Below, one piece after another: positions 19,280-26,634 of a stretch of DNA of 51,081 nt. Position numbers and translations under genes: made by a program. Source of the DNA: Deltaproteobacteria bacterium (GTDB lineage: Bacteria > Desulfobacterota > Binatia > UBA12015); the NCBI GenBank assembly GCA_016874715.1, contig VGTK01000015.1, forward strand, positions 1 through 51,081, written 5' to 3'. Under the pieces are notes generated by a model. That model ran no database searches. It saw nothing but the letters and a program-made list of their open reading frames with translations, and was not told where the DNA came from. Position 1 is the first letter of the stretch, and each line of letters opens with the position of its first letter.

Positions 19280-19666
19280 CTACTCCTCGTCCTCCCCGGC
19301 GATCATCTCCTCGTACTCGTCGGGGTCGATCAGATCGTCGAACTCGCTGTCGTCGCGAAGCTCGACCTCGATGAGCCAGCCCGTGTGGTACGGGTCTTCG
19401 TTGACCATCGTCGGCTGGTCCTCGAGCTCGGTGTTGCACGAGACCACCACGCCGGTGACGGGTGAGATCAGCTCGTGGACCTCGTTCGACGACTCCACCT
19501 CGCCGAGGGGCTCGCCGCGCTCGATCTCGTTGCCGGCATCGGGCAAGTGTACGGAGATGATCTCGCCGAGCTTGTGCTGCAGATAGTCGGAGAGCCCGAC
19601 CTGCACCTGGTCCCCCTCGACGCGAACCCAAAGATGCTCGTCGGAGAATTTGAGCTTCTCGGCCAT
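19280..19666 (-). CDS. GcvH-like protein lacking the lipoyl lysine
   Basis: A 128-residue protein that aligns along its length with glycine-cleavage H protein: HLWVRVEGD, GLSDYLQHKLGEI, the lipoyl hairpin GEVESSNEVHELISPVTG, NTELEDQPTMVNEDPY, GWLIEVEL and an acidic C-terminal end. In active GcvH the hairpin reads ESVKA with the lipoylated Lys. Here it reads ESSNE, so Asn61 (codon at 19486-19484) replaces Lys, and no other Lys is in the hairpin. It cannot carry lipoate at the normal site. No gcvT, gcvP or lipoate gene is nearby. It may be a repurposed or regulatory paralogue; the fold call is firm, the function open. Confidence 0.82.
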   Translation of the reverse strand: MAEKLKFSDEHLWVRVEGDQVQVGLSDYLQHKLGEIISVHLPDAGNEIERGEPLGEVESSNEVHELISPVTGVVVSCNTELEDQPTMVNEDPYHTGWLIEVELRDDSEFDDLIDPDEYEEMIAGEDEE

Positions 19667-19779
19667 GCCAACTCCTCGCCCGAAGTGCGAGGGTCTTAGA
19701 GTCCGGACGATCGACAGTCAAGGCGGCTCCCCGCCTTGCACGCGAGCTCGGCCGACGCGCGCGCCGGCGCCCGAGAAGC

Positions 19780-19813
19780 GTCGGGGTGGACGCCTCTCGA
19801 CGTCCACCCCGAC
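19780..19813. repeat. Inverted repeat, 13-bp perfect arms
   Basis: GTCGGGGTGGACG pairs with CGTCCACCCCGAC around an 8-nt loop. No gene overlaps it. Confidence 0.7.
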
Positions 19814-19846
19814 CGTCTGCCCGGGCCACCGCCACGACACCACCCC

Positions 19847-19896
19847 TCGCGAAGATCCCAGCCACCCCACCCAGCCGCGCCGGTGGATCTTCGCGA
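19847..19896. repeat. Inverted repeat, 12-bp perfect arms, 26-nt gap
   Basis: TCGCGAAGATCC pairs with GGATCTTCGCGA across a C-rich 26-nt gap. The wide gap and symmetric arms could form a cruciform or hairpin, or be a protein-binding site. Confidence 0.65.
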
Positions 19897-20001
19897 AACG
19901 CCGCGCCTGCCCCCCGGGCGAACCGCACGCCGGCGATCTGTCAAGGGAAGGAGCCCCTCCCCCTTCGGGTCCGCGGCCCGGCTGTGGGCCGCGCGGGTTG
20001 C

Positions 20002-20043
20002 GTGCACGGCGCCAGGGCCCGGTCGGGCCGTGGCGCCGTGCAC
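20002..20043 (-). terminator. Strong hairpin 5 bp after the nrdJ stop
   Basis: GTGCACGGCGCCA pairs perfectly with TGGCGCCGTGCAC (13 bp), with an inner GGCCC/GGGCC stem and a 4-nt loop. It starts just after the nrdJ stop codon on the minus strand. There is no T-run; termination is inferred from position and strength. Confidence 0.6.
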
Positions 20044-20048
20044 CTGGA

Positions 20049-23000
20049 TCAGGAGCAGCCGCTGGTCGCGCCGCAGTTCGTGCAGCGGTAGCAGGAGCCG
20101 TTGCGGATCATGATCGAGCCGCAGTCCGAGCAGCTCGGCGCGTCCGCCTGCGGGCTGAACGCGATCGTCGCGCCCGCGGCCGCGCGGACGTGACCGACCT
20201 GCGACGTCTCGACGGAGACCGAGACGCCCTGCAACGCCTGGATCGTCGGCGCCGACTCGCTGGCCTCGCCGAGGCCCATCAGCGTCCGCTTGTCGGCCGA
20301 CATGAAGCGCGTGCCGAGGAAGCGGAAGATGTAGTCGGTCAGCGACTTCGCGTACGGGATCTCGGGGTTCTTGGTGAAGCCCGACGGCTCGAAGCGGACG
20401 TGGCCGAACTTGCTCACCAGCGCGTCGAGCGGCACTCCGTACTGCAGCGACATCGACGTCAGCGTGGCGATGGTGTCCATCAGGCCGGAGATGGTGCTGC
20501 CCTCCTTGGCCATCTTGATGAAGATCTCGCCCGGCGTGCCGTCGTCGTAGAAGCCGACGTGGATGTATCCCTCGTGTCCGGCGACGTCGAACTTGTGCCG
20601 GATCGAGCGGCAGTCCGCGGGCAGGCGGCGGCGAACGGGCTGGAACTCCGGCGTCGCCACCGGAACCGTCGCGACCGGGGCCGACGCCGGCACCGCCACG
20701 GCGGTCTTCTTGTCGCTCTCGCGCGAGGTATTGAGCGGCTGCGTGCGCTTGCAGCCATCGCGGTAGATGGCAACCGCCTTCAGACCGAGCTTCCACGCCA
20801 GCATGAACGCGTCGAGCACGTCCCCGCCGGTGGTCTCGTTCGGCATGTTGATGGTCTTCGAGATCGCGCCGGAGAGGAACGGCTGCACCGCGCCCATCAT
20901 GCGCAGGTGGCCTTCGGGCGCGATCGTGCGCGAGCCCTTCGAGGCCTTGAAGGCGCAGTCGAACACCGGCAGGTGCTCGTCGCGCAGGCCCGGCGCACCC
21001 TCGATCGTGTCCTCGGCCTCGAGGTACTCGACGATCGCCTGCACGTCCTTCGAGTCGTAGCCGAGCCGCTTCAGCGCGCCGGGGACGGTGCCGTTGACCA
21101 TCTTCAGCATGCCGCCGCCGACCAGCTTCTTGTACTTCACCAGCGCGATGTCGGGCTCCACGCCGGTGGTGTCGCAGTCCATCATGAAGGCGATCGTGCC
21201 GGTCGGGGCGAGCACCGTCGCCTGCGAGTTGCGGAAGCCGACCTCGCGGCCCATCTGCAGCGCCTGGTCCCAGGCGGTGCGCGAGGCGTGCAGGAGGTCG
21301 AGCGGCACGTAGGTGGTCGAGAGCTTCATCGCGTGGCCGCGGTGCTTCTCGATCACGCCCAGCATCGGCTCGCGGTTCACCGCGTAGCCCTCGAAGGGCC
21401 CGAGCGAGCCCGCGATGCGGGCCGACTGCAGGTAGGCCTCGCCGCAGAGCAGCGCGGTGACGGCACCCGCGTACTGGCGGCCCGCCTCCGAGTCGTACGG
21501 CATGCCGAGCTCCATCAGGAGCGCGCCGAGATTCGCGTAGCCGAGGCCCAGCTCGCGGAACGCGTGCGCGTTCCTGCCGATCTCGGGGGTCGGGTAGCTC
21601 GAGCTGTCGACCAGGATGTCCTGCGCCGTGATCAGGACGTCGACCGCGTGGCGGAACGAGAACGTGTCGAGCTCGCCGTTCTCGCCGAGGAACTTCATTA
21701 GGTTGATCGACGCGAGATTGCAGGCCGAGTCGTCGAGGTGCATGTACTCGGAGCACGGGTTCGACGCGTTGATCCGCCCGGTGTTCGGGCAGGTGTGCCA
21801 CGCGTTGATCGTGGTATCGAACTGCATGCCAGGGTCGCCGCAGAAGTGCGCGGCGTCCGCGATCATCTTCATCAGCTCGCGCGCCCGGAGGGTCTCCGAG
21901 ACCTCGCCGCTGGTCACGAAGCGCGTCTGCCAGTCGGCGTCCGCGTCGACCGCGCGCATGAACTCGTCGGTCACGCGCACGGAGTTGTTGGCGTTCTGGA
22001 AGAAGATCGAGCTGTACGCCGGGCCGTCGAGCGAGCCGTCGTAGCCGGCGTCGATCAGCGCCCAGGCCTTCTTCTCCTCCTCGGCCTTGCAGCTCACGAA
22101 CTCGACGATGTCCGGGTGCGCCACGTCGAGCACGACCATCTTGGCGGCGCGGCGGGTCTTGCCGCCCGACTTGATGACTCCGGCCGAGGCGTCGGCCGCG
22201 CGCATGAAGGAGACCGGGCCCGACGCCGTGCCGCCGCCGCCGAGGCGCTCCCGCGAGGAGCGGATCGTCGAAAGGTTGACGCCCGAGCCGGAGCCGCCCT
22301 TGAAGATGACGCCCTCGCGGCGGTACCAATCGAGGATCGAGTCCATGGTGTCACGCACGGACAGGATGAAGCAGGCGGAGCACTGCGGCTTCTCCTCGAC
22401 GCCGACGTTGAACCAGACCGGCGAGTTGAACGACGCCTTCTGCTTCACCAGCAGGTGCGTCAGCTCGTCGGCGAAGATGTCGGCGTCGCCCGGGGTCGCG
22501 AAGTACCCCTGCTCCTCGCCCCAGCGGCGGATCGAGCCGACGACGCGGCCGATGAGCTGCTTGACGCTGGTCTCGCGCTGCGGCGTGCCGAGCGGGCCGC
22601 GGAAGTACTTCGACGCGACGACGTTGGTCGCGAGCTGCGACCACGCGGCCGGGATCTCGACGTCGTGCTGCTCGAAGACGACGTCGCCGCCCTCGCCGCT
22701 GATCACCGCGTTGCGGCGCTCCCACGTCTCGGTCTCGGTCGGGTCGATGCGCGACTCGCGGTCCATCGGGCGATGGTCGCCGCGCCGGCGCGCATCGGGC
22801 GTCGCCGTGAACCAGCGCCGGATGCTGAGCCCGGCTCCCGGGCGGGCCTGGGGCTGCGCCGGGCCGCCGCCGTTGGTCCAGGGAGCGTCGCTCCCCGCCC
22901 TGTTTGCTTCGTCCTTCACACGAGTCCCCAGCGTGGAACCATCCACTGCGCGCCCCCCTCTTCCGGCCGACCGCCCGTCGGCCACGCCCATCGCGTCGAT

Positions 23001-23078
23001 CGTGAAGCCCGGCGCGGGGCGCCGCCTGCGCCCCTCGCCTCCCCGTTGGCTTTCCTCGATCTTGTGTACCGGAGCCAT
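20049..23078 (-). CDS. nrdJ: Adenosylcobalamin-dependent (class II) ribonucleotide reductase
   Basis: About 1009 residues. It reduces ribonucleotides to deoxyribonucleotides using B12 rather than an oxygen-made radical. Seen: Cys233 in QCSACF, GGSGSGVNLS near 262, the active-site NPCSE with Cys442 and Glu444, Cys453 in SACNLASINL, PTGTIAFMMDCDTTG, and a C-terminal zinc-ribbon-like Cys cluster (CSDCG, CYRCTNCG). The ATG at 23078 gives MAPVHKIEES. Residues 25-80 form a Gly/Arg/Pro-rich insertion before the first conserved block (GLSIRRWF), and RPAPGFTI/RPGAGLSI look like a partial duplication. An NrdR box lies 5 bp upstream of the ATG, so the true start could be further in. No cobalamin riboswitch was seen. 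Confidence 0.92.
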   Translation of the reverse strand: MAPVHKIEESQRGGEGRRRRPAPGFTIDAMGVADGRSAGRGGRAVDGSTLGTRVKDEANRAGSDAPWTNGGGPAQPQARPGAGLSIRRWFTATPDARRRGDHRPMDRESRIDPTETETWERRNAVISGEGGDVVFEQHDVEIPAAWSQLATNVVASKYFRGPLGTPQRETSVKQLIGRVVGSIRRWGEEQGYFATPGDADIFADELTHLLVKQKASFNSPVWFNVGVEEKPQCSACFILSVRDTMDSILDWYRREGVIFKGGSGSGVNLSTIRSSRERLGGGGTASGPVSFMRAADASAGVIKSGGKTRRAAKMVVLDVAHPDIVEFVSCKAEEEKKAWALIDAGYDGSLDGPAYSSIFFQNANNSVRVTDEFMRAVDADADWQTRFVTSGEVSETLRARELMKMIADAAHFCGDPGMQFDTTINAWHTCPNTGRINASNPCSEYMHLDDSACNLASINLMKFLGENGELDTFSFRHAVDVLITAQDILVDSSSYPTPEIGRNAHAFRELGLGYANLGALLMELGMPYDSEAGRQYAGAVTALLCGEAYLQSARIAGSLGPFEGYAVNREPMLGVIEKHRGHAMKLSTTYVPLDLLHASRTAWDQALQMGREVGFRNSQATVLAPTGTIAFMMDCDTTGVEPDIALVKYKKLVGGGMLKMVNGTVPGALKRLGYDSKDVQAIVEYLEAEDTIEGAPGLRDEHLPVFDCAFKASKGSRTIAPEGHLRMMGAVQPFLSGAISKTINMPNETTGGDVLDAFMLAWKLGLKAVAIYRDGCKRTQPLNTSRESDKKTAVAVPASAPVATVPVATPEFQPVRRRLPADCRSIRHKFDVAGHEGYIHVGFYDDGTPGEIFIKMAKEGSTISGLMDTIATLTSMSLQYGVPLDALVSKFGHVRFEPSGFTKNPEIPYAKSLTDYIFRFLGTRFMSADKRTLMGLGEASESAPTIQALQGVSVSVETSQVGHVRAAAGATIAFSPQADAPSCSDCGSIMIRNGSCYRCTNCGATSGCS

Positions 23079-23083
23079 CTGCC

Positions 23084-23099
23084 ACACTACATCTAGTGC
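23084..23099 (-). promoter_or_regulatory. NrdR box upstream of nrdJ
   Basis: ACACTACATCTAGTGC closely matches the 16-bp palindromic NrdR box (consensus about ACACTATATATAGTGT). A perfect TTGACA (23105-23100, minus strand) abuts it, so NrdR bound here would block the promoter. Only one box was found; NrdR usually uses two. Confidence 0.7.
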
Positions 23100-23177
23100 T
23101 GTCAAGGGAATTCGCCCCGGAGCGCGCCGGAAGCGCCCCGGAGCCGCCTCGCGCGGCGCCGGAAAGGCCGTCAATCC

Positions 23178-23714
23178 ATGATTTTCAACCTGCGAGAACT
23201 GCTGCGCGGCGCGCTCGGCAAGGCCGGCCTCGAGACCACGAGCGACGTGTGGCAGCTCGCGGAGATCTGGAGCGCGACGCTCGGGCCGCAGATCGCGGCG
23301 CGCGCGACGCCGGTTCGCCTCGCTCGCGGCGAGCTCGTGATCGCGGTCGCCGAGTCGGTCTGGCGGCAGGAGCTGCAGCTACTCGCACCGCAGATCGCCG
23401 CGAAGCTCAACCGCGCGCTCGGCCGCGACGTCGTGCAGCGCGTGCGCCTGGTCGGCGGCGACGCGACCGCGCCCGATCCGACGACGGCGCGCGACCGTCC
23501 GCGTCGGCGCCTGCCGCAGCTGTCGAGCGCGACCCTGCCCGGCGCGCGCACGCCCGAGGGGCCGCGCGGCGGCGACCCGGAACTCGGCGGCGAGATCGGA
23601 CAGGCGCTGCGCTCGCTCGCCGCGAAGCGTGCCGAGCGCATCGTCGCCGACGCCGAGCCCGCGCGGGCCCGTCGTCCCGGCGCACCGCAGGCGCGCCCGC
23701 GACGCGGGTGGTAG
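23178..23714 (+). CDS. DUF721 / DciA-like protein
   Basis: A 178-residue protein. Residues 1-95 match the DUF721 domain: LRELLRGALGKAGL, VWQLAEIWSATLGPQIAARA, RGELVIAVAESVWRQELQLL and IAAKLNRALG. DUF721 includes DciA, which recruits replicative helicase in bacteria lacking DnaC. The C-terminal half is an Arg/Pro-rich, probably disordered tail. It is divergent from nrdJ, 99 bp apart, a pairing consistent with DNA replication. The DciA role is inferred from the domain. Confidence 0.75.
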   Translation: MIFNLRELLRGALGKAGLETTSDVWQLAEIWSATLGPQIAARATPVRLARGELVIAVAESVWRQELQLLAPQIAAKLNRALGRDVVQRVRLVGGDATAPDPTTARDRPRRRLPQLSSATLPGARTPEGPRGGDPELGGEIGQALRSLAAKRAERIVADAEPARARRPGAPQARPRRGW

Positions 23715-23723
23715 AAGGACACG

Positions 23724-25175
23724 GTGCGCGAACCTTCGTTCGGACGCCGGGCCGCAGGGCTCGGACGGCGCCTGCTGCTGCTCGCGATTCTCGCGGTGCT
23801 CGCGGCCGCGGGGGCGATCACGCTGCGGGGCGGATTCACGGCTCCGGTGGCGAGGCTCGAGGCGCCCGTCGCGGTCGTCGGCCGTGCGACGGCGCTCGCG
23901 GTGACCGTCGATTCGGGGCGCTCCGGCCTGCGCACGTTCCGCGTCGAGCTGCAGGGCGCGAAGGGCAGCACGGTGCTGGCGGAGGAGGAGTTTCCGCGCG
24001 ACGGAATGCTCGGCAGCGGCGTTTCCAGCCGCACCATCGAGAAGGTGCTCGACGCGCGCAGCGCGGGCATCGAGGAGGGACCGGCGACTCTCGTGGTCCA
24101 CGCCCGCGACTGGTCGCCGGCCGCATCCCTGCGCGGCGAGACCGTGGTGCTCGAGCAGCCGGTGCGCGTCGACCTGACGCCGCCCGCGATCGACGTGCTG
24201 CCGGCGCAGCACTACCTGACCCGCGGCGGCAGCGAGGCAGTGGCCTGGATCGTCGGCGAGGACACGGTCCGCACCGGCGTCGAGATCGGCTCGTACTTCT
24301 TCCCCGGCGACGCCGGTGTGATCGCCGATCCGAACGGGCGCTTCGCCATCTTCGCCATGCCGCAGGATCTCGACATGAGCGCACGACCGAAGGTGATCGC
24401 GGAGGACGCGGCCGGCAACCGCCGCGAGGTGCCCTTCCCGGTCTCCGTCAAGGACAAGACGTTCCCCGCGGAGGAGATCCGTATCGACGACCAGTTCCTC
24501 ACCGTCAAGGTCCCGGAGATCCTCGCGGCGAACGGGCTCGCGCCGGCGGCCGACCCGGTGCAGAGCTACCTGCTGGTGAACCGGGACCTGCGCCGCAAGA
24601 GCGAGGAGCGGATCGCCGAGATCACCCGCGACAGCGAGCCGCGCACGCTCATCGACGGCGCCTTTCGGCAGCAGCCCGGCAGCCAGGTCGGCTCGCGCTT
24701 TGCCGAGCGTAGGACCTACCGATACAACGGCAACGTGATCGATACCCAGGTCCACCTCGGGTACGACCTCGCGTCCGTCAAGCAGGCGCCGGTGAACGCG
24801 AGCAACGCGGGCAAGGTCGCCTTCGTCGGCAACATCGGCATCTACGGCACGGCGGTGGTCATCGACCACGGCCTCGGGCTGTCCTCGCTGTACGCGCACC
24901 TGAGCAGCGCGAGCGTGACCGAGGGGCAGGAGGTGACGAAGGGGCAGGAGATCGGCCGCACCGGCGACACCGGCCTCGCCGGTGGCGACCACCTGCACTT
25001 CAGCATCCTGCTGCGCGGACACCACGTCGACCCGGTGGAGTGGTGGGATCCGAAGTGGCTGCAGAACCGCATCGTCGCGCAGATGTCCGCGCCGGCTCCG
25101 ACGCCGCAACCTGCTGCGGCGCCCCCGCCCGCACCTGCGGCGAGCGCCGACCGCGCAGCCGCGCAGGCCGGCTGA
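23724..25175 (+). CDS. M23 family metallopeptidase, membrane anchored
   Basis: A 483-residue LytM-type protein. A basic N-terminus and one hydrophobic helix (LLLLAILAVLAAAGAITL) anchor it in the inner membrane, with the rest periplasmic. The C-terminal domain has the zinc motifs HLGYD (H-x3-D) and HLHF, with SSLYAHLS, so both metal-binding and catalytic His are kept and activity on peptidoglycan peptides is expected. The large middle region is beta-rich with no recognised domain. The end is an Ala/Pro tail. The start is GTG 9 bp after the DUF721 stop, and its TGA overlaps the next gene's ATG. Confidence 0.83.
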   Translation: MREPSFGRRAAGLGRRLLLLAILAVLAAAGAITLRGGFTAPVARLEAPVAVVGRATALAVTVDSGRSGLRTFRVELQGAKGSTVLAEEEFPRDGMLGSGVSSRTIEKVLDARSAGIEEGPATLVVHARDWSPAASLRGETVVLEQPVRVDLTPPAIDVLPAQHYLTRGGSEAVAWIVGEDTVRTGVEIGSYFFPGDAGVIADPNGRFAIFAMPQDLDMSARPKVIAEDAAGNRREVPFPVSVKDKTFPAEEIRIDDQFLTVKVPEILAANGLAPAADPVQSYLLVNRDLRRKSEERIAEITRDSEPRTLIDGAFRQQPGSQVGSRFAERRTYRYNGNVIDTQVHLGYDLASVKQAPVNASNAGKVAFVGNIGIYGTAVVIDHGLGLSSLYAHLSSASVTEGQEVTKGQEIGRTGDTGLAGGDHLHFSILLRGHHVDPVEWWDPKWLQNRIVAQMSAPAPTPQPAAAPPPAPAASADRAAAQAG

Positions 25176-26377
25176 TGGCGGCGCAGGGCGTGCCGCGCGC
25201 GATCGCGGACGAGCTCGCGAAGCGCGGTCTCTCCGCCGCGGATCCGCTCGGAGCGCTGGACGCGCTCGAGCGCGAGTGGGGCGCCGCGCCGGCCGTGGAG
25301 GCCGCGATCGTGTCCCTGCTCGGCGCCGCCGGCGACGCCGGCACGGCGGAGCTTCTCGCCCGCCTCGCGGAGCGCACCGGCGACAAGAGCGTACGCCGCG
25401 AGATCAAGCGCGCGCTCTACCGGCTCGAGCAGCGCGGCCTGTGGCAGGCGCCGGCGGCCCCGCCGCCGCCGAGCCCCCGGTCGCTGCTCGGTCCCGCGGA
25501 GGACGAGCCGGAGGCCTGGCTCAGCGCGATCGACCCGAGCGGCAGCCGTCTCCTGTGGATGGCGCGTCGCACCGGCGCCGACATGGCGTCGATGTCGGCG
25601 ATGGTGAACGAGACCGTCGGCGTGCAGGAGTTCTACGCGGGCGGCACGACGCGCAAGTCGCTCCGGCAGGCGCAGCGCGACCTCGCCGCACGCAACGGCG
25701 TGCCGCTGGTCGAGGCGCCGTGGCAGCACGTCGACGCGCTGCTGCAGCGCGCCGTCGCGACCGGCGCAACGCCCGAGCGCGCCGCGGAGATCGCGCGCGC
25801 GCGGCGAGAGATCGTCCCGCACCCCGCGGCGACGCCACCTCCCCCGCCGGTCGACGCGCTGGTCGATCGCGCCGCGGCGGCGGCCGACGCGTCCGTCCTC
25901 GCGGACTCGGTGCGCGCGCTCGGCGAGCGCGAGGTCGGCGGCTGGCTCCTGCCGCGCTCGTGGGTGGAGCCCGCGCTCGGCGCGCTCGACGAGGCGCAGG
26001 ACTCGGTGGTGATCGTGAGCCCGCAGCAGCAGGAGGAGCGCGCCCGCGACGCGGTCCAGCGCGCCACCGAGAAGGTCTTCGCGCCACCGGAGCGCCGCGC
26101 GCTGTTCGCCGATCGCTTCGACGAGACCGCCTACCTGCTGGCGCGGCGCGGACAGCTCGACGTCGCGCGCACGCTCGTCGCCGCCGCCGAGGCCACCCGC
26201 GGCGGACGTCCGGTCGGCGACATCCCGGTGCTGGCGCAGATCACCGCGGCGTCGCTCGCGATCGCGGCGCAGATCCGCGCCCGGCAGGCGCGCGAGGAGA
26301 AGAGCTCGTCGCTCGTCGTGACCCCGCAGCAGGCGCTCGAGGAGCAGCGTCTGGCCGCCCTCCGGCGCGGCCGCTGA
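25175..26377 (+). CDS. Uncharacterised 400-residue protein
   Basis: Not recognised. The start ATG at 25175 shares one base with the M23 stop (TGATG), so the two are coupled. The protein is soluble, with no signal or membrane helix, mostly alpha-helical and rich in Ala, Arg and Glu, with two Pro-rich linkers (near residues 95-105 and 215-225). The N-terminal part suggests helical-repeat (HEAT-like) packing: AIVSLLGAAGDAGTAELLARL. The middle segment RLLWMARRTGADMASMSAMVNETVGVQ looks conserved. Operon position after an M23 peptidase hints at an envelope or division role, but that is only context. Confidence 0.65.
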   Translation: MAAQGVPRAIADELAKRGLSAADPLGALDALEREWGAAPAVEAAIVSLLGAAGDAGTAELLARLAERTGDKSVRREIKRALYRLEQRGLWQAPAAPPPPSPRSLLGPAEDEPEAWLSAIDPSGSRLLWMARRTGADMASMSAMVNETVGVQEFYAGGTTRKSLRQAQRDLAARNGVPLVEAPWQHVDALLQRAVATGATPERAAEIARARREIVPHPAATPPPPPVDALVDRAAAAADASVLADSVRALGEREVGGWLLPRSWVEPALGALDEAQDSVVIVSPQQQEERARDAVQRATEKVFAPPERRALFADRFDETAYLLARRGQLDVARTLVAAAEATRGGRPVGDIPVLAQITAASLAIAAQIRARQAREEKSSSLVVTPQQALEEQRLAALRRGR

Positions 26378-26552
26378 CCGGCGCTCGGCGCGCCGCAGCC
26401 GGTGCGGCGCGCAGCGGCTGCGCGCCAGGTGCCTGAATCGCCTGTTCTCATGGAGGCCCCATGGCCCACGGGGAACGTACTCACCGTACCGGCGCTTGCT
26501 CGATGGTGCGACCGAGGGCGACCTTCAGCTTCGACGTGTCGGTTGGACCTCG

Positions 26553-26633
26553 GGCCGCGCACGCGACGGAAGCCGACCGAAGCGCGCACGACTCCCGCGC
26601 CGACCCGGCGGAGCGGGATCGCGCCGCCTTGCC
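26553..26633 (+). repeat. Left arm of an 81-bp inverted repeat
   Basis: This segment matches the reverse complement of 29581-29661 at 69 of 81 positions by hand alignment without gaps. It begins right after the stop of the delta-60 gene, so the two arms bracket that gene. It includes the shared CCGCGCACGCGACGGAAGCC and GCGCCGACCCGGCG blocks. Confidence 0.75.
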
Positions 26634-26634
26634 G

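Larger units (their letters stand above)
19667..20048. other. 382-bp gene-free block with five inverted repeats
   Basis: I see no coding gene here. It contains perfect inverted repeats at 19720-19737 (7-bp arms), 19780-19813 (13), 19847-19896 (12), 19973-19992 (7) and 20002-20043 (13). It lies downstream of nrdJ and upstream of the gcvH-like gene, both minus strand. No glycine riboswitch core was recognised. It may be a terminator array, a structured non-coding RNA or remains of small repeat elements. Confidence 0.5.

Noticed and set aside
19667..19780. Glycine riboswitch in front of the gcvH-like gene
   Set aside because: No recognisable aptamer core; only simple inverted repeats are visible.
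23079..23177. Cobalamin riboswitch in front of nrdJ
   Set aside because: The gap is 99 bp, too short, and lacks a B12-box; an NrdR box explains the conserved palindrome.
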